DNA of 35,673 nt from Clostridia bacterium (GTDB lineage Bacteria; Bacillota; Clostridia; Christensenellales; Borkfalkiaceae): contig JAFVPE010000029.1 of NCBI GenBank assembly GCA_017505465.1, forward strand, positions 1 through 35,673, read 5' to 3'. The notes under the pieces were generated by a model. It had not been told where the DNA came from. It worked only from the letters and a program-made list of their open reading frames with translations, and did no database searches. Shown piece after piece: positions 32,880 to 35,673 of the stretch. The position numbers and the translations under genes are program-made. Position 1 is the first letter of the stretch. The number at the start of each line of letters is the position of its first letter.

Positions 32880-34331
32880 ATGAAAAGAATTTTCGGTTTG
32901 TTGCTTGCAATCGGATGTTTTTTGGGGATTTTTTCTTTTTCGGGATGTCAAAAATCCGCAAAGATATATACCAGGTACGAGATTACGGCGGAATACGTGC
33001 CCGAAAGCAGGACGCTCACGGGGACGGCAAAGGTCACGTTTGAGAACGTGGGGGAAGGGGAATTTTCCGTGCTCAAATTCCAACTTTATCCCAATGCTTA
33101 CCGCCAAAATGCGCTCTACCAACCGATTTCGTCTGCATATAGGGACGCGGCGTATTACGACGGCGAAAGCTACGGTGAGATTTCCATTTCTAGCGTGCAC
33201 GGCTCGAAGAATTGGGAAATTATGGGGGAGGATAAAAATATTTTGTACGTGTACCTTGAACGCTCGCTATTCCCAGGGGATAAAGTGGTGTTGGATATCG
33301 GTTTTATTACCAAGCTCGCGGCGGTCAATCACCGCACGGGAGTGACGAAGAACACCGTCAATCTTGGCAATTTTTATCCCATTCTTTGCGGATTCAAGCA
33401 CGGGGGCTTTTACGAGAGTATTTACTACTCGGACGGCGATCCGTTTTATTCCGACTGCGCGGAATATAAGGTCACGTTGACGTTGCCCAAGGAGTACGAG
33501 GTGGCTTCCACGGGGAGTGTGACGGCGGAGCGAATGCTCGAAAGTAAGCGTGTGTACTCGTTTGAGGCGGATAAGGTGCGCGATTTTGCCTGTGTGCTTT
33601 CCGAGCGTTTCCGCGTGGAAAAAACAACGGTAAACGGCACGGAAATTTTCTATTATTACTATGCGGATGAAACACCGAAAGAGAGTTTAAAGGCGGTTTC
33701 GGAATCGTTTGCATTCTTTGAAAAGACGTTCGGGGAATATCCGTACGACACGTATGCGATTGCGGAAACGGGTTTTTGCTTTGGTGGTATGGAATACCCC
33801 CGTCTTGCGATGCTTTCAGACTCGTTGAAAGGGGGAGAACGGGTGCGTTCTATCGTGCATGAAACGGCGCATCAATGGTGGTACGGCGTGGTGGGGAGCG
33901 ACCAAACGGAAAACGCTTGGCAGGACGAAGGCTTGGCGGAATATTCTTCGCTTTTGTTTTTTGAAGAGTATGAAAAATACGGTTTCACGCGTGAGAGAAT
34001 GGTGGGCGATGCATTGAAGGAGTACCGTTCCTATTACGACGTGTATGGGAGTGTGTTAGGACGCACGGACACGCGTATGACGAGAAATTTGGCGGAGTAC
34101 ATCAGCGAATACGAATACCGTTGCTTATCATACGATAAGGCGCTTGTGATGTTCGACACGTTGCGCAAAAGTGTAGGGGATAAACGGTTCAAATCGGCGC
34201 TTTCTAAGTATTATCGCAGCTGTCGTTATAGAATGGCGAGCGTGGGGGATTTAGTGGCGGCGTTTGAGAAATCGGGCGTAGACGTCAGCGGATTTTTCGA
34301 TAGCTTTTTAGAAGGCAAAGCAGTGTTGTAA
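32880..34331 (+). CDS. M1-family metallopeptidase lipoprotein
   Basis: 483 residues. A lipoprotein signal (MKRIFGLLLAIGCFLGIF) ends at SFSGC, with Cys about 23. An N-terminal beta domain as in aminopeptidase N is followed by the exopeptidase-like motif GGMEYP (compare GxMEN) and the gluzincin site HETAHQWW (H327, E328, H331) with the third ligand E350 in NAWQDEGLAEY. Later SYDKALVMFDTLRKSVGDKRF matches the family. It lacks the long C-terminal domain of PepN. It would trim peptides outside the membrane. Divergent from the sigma operon. A repeat array begins after the stop. Confidence 0.93.
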   Translation: MKRIFGLLLAIGCFLGIFSFSGCQKSAKIYTRYEITAEYVPESRTLTGTAKVTFENVGEGEFSVLKFQLYPNAYRQNALYQPISSAYRDAAYYDGESYGEISISSVHGSKNWEIMGEDKNILYVYLERSLFPGDKVVLDIGFITKLAAVNHRTGVTKNTVNLGNFYPILCGFKHGGFYESIYYSDGDPFYSDCAEYKVTLTLPKEYEVASTGSVTAERMLESKRVYSFEADKVRDFACVLSERFRVEKTTVNGTEIFYYYYADETPKESLKAVSESFAFFEKTFGEYPYDTYAIAETGFCFGGMEYPRLAMLSDSLKGGERVRSIVHETAHQWWYGVVGSDQTENAWQDEGLAEYSSLLFFEEYEKYGFTRERMVGDALKEYRSYYDVYGSVLGRTDTRMTRNLAEYISEYEYRCLSYDKALVMFDTLRKSVGDKRFKSALSKYYRSCRYRMASVGDLVAAFEKSGVDVSGFFDSFLEGKAVL

Positions 34332-34335
34332 AGTA

Positions 34336-34957
34336 GGAAGTCGAGAAACTCAGTTTCTCGCGGGCGTGGGCAGAGCCCACAAAAGAAGCCCCAAAAAGCA
34401 AGCTCTGCTTGCGCTCCTATGCCGCAAGGCATTCACGCAACGCAAGTTGCGCACTTTATCCCTAATTAAAGCAAGCACCGCTTGCGCAACGGGAAGTCGA
34501 GAAACTCAGTTTCTCGCGGGCGTGGGCAGAGCCCACAAAAGAAGCCCAATAAAAGCAAGCTTTGCTTGCGCTACCATGCCGTAAGGCATCCACGCAACGC
34601 AAGTTGCGCACTTTATCCCTAATCAAAACAAGCACCGCTTGCACAACGGGAAGTCGAGAAACTCAGTTTCTCGCGGGTGTGGCAGAGCCCACAAAAGAAG
34701 CCCCAAAAAGCAAGCTCAGCTTGCGCTACCATGCCGCAAGGCATGCACGCAACGCAAGTTGCGCAGTTAATGCCTAATTAAAGCAAGCACCGCTTGCGCA
34801 ACGGGAAGTCGAGAAACTCAGTTTCTCGCGGGGGTGGGCAGAGCCCACAAAAGAAGCCCAATAAAAGCAAGCTTTGCTTGCGCTACCATGCCGCAAGGCA
34901 TTCACGCAACGCAAGTTGCGCAGTTAATGCCCAAGTAAAGCAAGCACCGCTTGCGCC
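34336..34957. repeat. Four tandem ~156-bp hairpin-mosaic units
   Basis: Units start with foot GGAAGT at 34336, 34492, 34649 and 34804 (periods 156, 157, 155). Each contains, in order: cap CGAGAAAC-TCA-GTTTCTCG, GTGGGC-AGA-GCCCAC, GCAAGC-NNN-GCTTGC, ATGCC-GNAA-GGCAT, GCAAC-GCAA-GTTGC and GCAAGC-ACC-GCTTGC. The third hairpin has loop TCT (34398-34412), TTT (34555-34569), TCA (34710-34724) and TTT (34867-34881) in successive units on an unchanged stem. Unit 3 has lost one G in the GTGGGC stem. All units are in the same direction. No T-tract, no convincing ORF. Confidence 0.95.
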
Positions 34958-35004
34958 CTTATATCTTTGGAATAAAGAAAAACACAACTTTTCGCCAAAA
35001 TCGC

Positions 35005-35033
35005 TTGCAAAAATCCGAACCAAGCAGTATAAT
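35005..35033 (+). promoter_or_regulatory. Promoter of the zinc-ribbon gene (TTGCAA-17-TATAAT)
   Basis: TTGCAA at 35005-35010 and TATAAT at 35028-35033, spacer 17 nt, starting about 50 nt after the repeat array ends. Confidence 0.85.
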
Positions 35034-35063
35034 GTCCGTATAAGAATAAAGGACGGAAAGCGT

Positions 35064-35261
35064 ATGCCTTTTTTACAGTACAAATGCAAAAACTGCGGCA
35101 AGAAATTCGACGAGCTTGTGCGCGTATATACCGATAAAGTGAACTGCCCCGACTGCGGCGGCGAAACGGAGCGCGATTATTCGGGGGAAATGTATTCCGC
35201 AACGGGTACGACTTCGAAAAAATGCTCGGGGAACTGCAAAACCTGCAGCGGCTGTCATTAA
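35064..35261 (+). CDS. FmdB-type zinc ribbon protein
   Basis: 65 residues. The start MPFLQYKCKNCGKKFDELV and CPDCGG are the FmdB/CxxC_CxxC_SSSS regulatory zinc ribbon (two CxxC pairs about 19 residues apart). A short Ser/Thr-rich linker and a Cys-rich tail (CSGNCKTCSGCH) follow, which could hold another metal. Function of these small proteins is unknown; some are regulators of formamidase or amidase genes. ATG 35064 follows AAAGGA. A longer frame from 34794 runs through the repeat array and is not real. Confidence 0.88.
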   Translation: MPFLQYKCKNCGKKFDELVRVYTDKVNCPDCGGETERDYSGEMYSATGTTSKKCSGNCKTCSGCH

Positions 35262-35268
35262 AATCAAG

Positions 35269-35290
35269 CGGGCGATTCGCCCGTTTTTCT
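35269..35290 (+). terminator. Terminator of the FmdB-type gene
   Basis: CGGGCG (35269-35274), loop ATT, CGCCCG (35278-35283), then TTTTTCTTT. Confidence 0.88.
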
Positions 35291-35354
35291 TTATCAAAAG
35301 GATTTCGCGCGACATATTATATATAATAGCGTTCAAAAATGTATAAAATTTTGC

Positions 35355-35438
35355 ATTTTCAAAAAAATAAAAAAAGTTAAAAAAATTTTAAAAAGTTTTT
35401 CAAAAACGCTTGACTTTATCTTTGGATAATGGTATTAT
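35355..35438 (+). promoter_or_regulatory. Very strong promoter with A/T-rich upstream (UP-like) element
   Basis: -35 TTGACT at 35410-35415, 17-nt spacer, -10 TATTAT at 35433-35438. About 45 nt before the -35 are nearly all A and T in runs (from about 35355), as in UP elements of rRNA promoters. Confidence 0.85.
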
Positions 35439-35673
35439 GTTTAAGCTGTCGCTCATGAAGAGCGTATTTTATACAGCAAAACTTCATCTGTTGATGAAGC
35501 AAAACGAAGATTAACAACTGCATAGCAAATAGAAAAGTATTATTGGAAACAATAAGACGAGTACGAAAGGCAAAAGAAATTTTCATATTAGTTATAAAAA
35601 GCTAATGGTTAATGAAAGCATAAGACGTTAAAAGCAATTTTAAGGCTCTTGAGCTGCAGAGACGATTAGCCGA
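35439..35673 (+). other. Non-coding leader, probably start of an rRNA or other stable-RNA operon
   Basis: No reading frame of note. Small hairpins: GCTC/GAGC (35451-35463), CTTCATC-TGTT-GATGAAG (35482-35499) and ATTAG/CTAAT near 35588-35605. GCTCTTGA near 35646 is close to the boxA antitermination core (GCTCTTTA). The AACAACTGCATAGCAAA-type text resembles leader and spacer sequences around clostridial rRNA genes. The mature RNA is not reached before the window ends, so the identity is an inference. Confidence 0.5.

Noticed and set aside
34336..34957. CRISPR array
   Set aside because: The whole 156-bp unit repeats, with no unique spacers, and no cas gene is present.
34336..34957. Integron attC sites or tRNA-like repeats
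   Set aside because: No integrase, no cassette genes, and none of the attC core sites (GTTRRRY); the stems are short separate hairpins, not one long imperfect one.
34366..35040. Open frames of 70-100 codons in the 156-bp array
   Set aside because: They arise because the unit lacks stops in some frames; translations are repeats of the hairpin sequence. The one continuing into 35064 is kept only from its true start.

Overview
The window looks like chromosomal DNA of an anaerobic Firmicute of the Clostridia type. The evidence is Gram-positive style Shine-Dalgarno sites, consensus sigma-A promoters with 16-18 bp spacers, an FMN riboswitch ahead of an ECF riboflavin transporter subunit, short lipoproteins with AxC/GxC lipoboxes, an M23 protein resembling SpoIIQ, and small Xre/DUF6809-like genes. 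Nothing in it looks like a phage or a conjugative element. I cannot name the genus; an uncultured gut-type lineage is an inference only.

Layout. 1-932: FMN riboswitch (5' end cut by the window) and ribU. 976-4792: a compact block tsaE-tsaB-rimI-alpha/beta hydrolase-murF, followed by ddl (5121-6230); the murF product carries a multi-pass membrane domain in place of the usual N-terminal domain. 6281-7090 (minus): a membrane protein, divergent from obgE (7298). 8579-9383: a large tandem repeat array. 9384-20302: yhbY, grpE, four tandem zinc-ribbon membrane proteins, an SDR, a CE2-like esterase overlapping a maltose-type acetyltransferase, a minus-strand acyltransferase, then dnaK and dnaJ. The grpE-dnaK-dnaJ group is thus split by about 6.8 kb, and no CIRCE operator is visible. 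20358-21749: lipoprotein, Xre regulator, small DUF6809-like protein. 21780-25589: fucI and a GH78-like glycosidase (deoxy-sugar use). 25661-29103: prmA-rsmE-mtaB and a HIT protein. 29169-30404: a small secreted protein and a SpoIIQ-like M23 protein. 30469-32698 (minus): ECF sigma factor and a coupled large membrane protein, a probable anti-sigma. 32880-34331: M1 metallopeptidase lipoprotein. 34336-34957: a four-unit repeat array. 35064: a FmdB-type zinc ribbon protein. 35410 to the end: a very strong promoter with an A/T-rich upstream element and a non-coding leader, probably the start of a stable-RNA operon.

The most unusual content is a family of intergenic elements at five places (4805-5038, 8598-9361, 18971-19132, 28616-28736, 34336-34957). 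They are built almost entirely of short perfect hairpins, mostly 5-8 bp stems closed by 3-nt loops. All end in a 'cap' hairpin followed by the foot ACTTCC (or GTTCC; GGAAGT on the other strand). Stems at the same slot are kept or are replaced by another self-complementary stem, while the loops vary freely. All lie between co-directional genes and none has a T-tract. They resemble REP/BIME or MITE repeats, but I do not recognise them as a described family.

Functional links: tsaE/tsaB (t6A synthesis) and mtaB (2-methylthiolation of t6A) act on the same tRNA base; murF and ddl act in consecutive peptidoglycan steps; dnaK, dnaJ and grpE form one chaperone machine; fucI and the GH78-like enzyme suit fucose/rhamnose breakdown.
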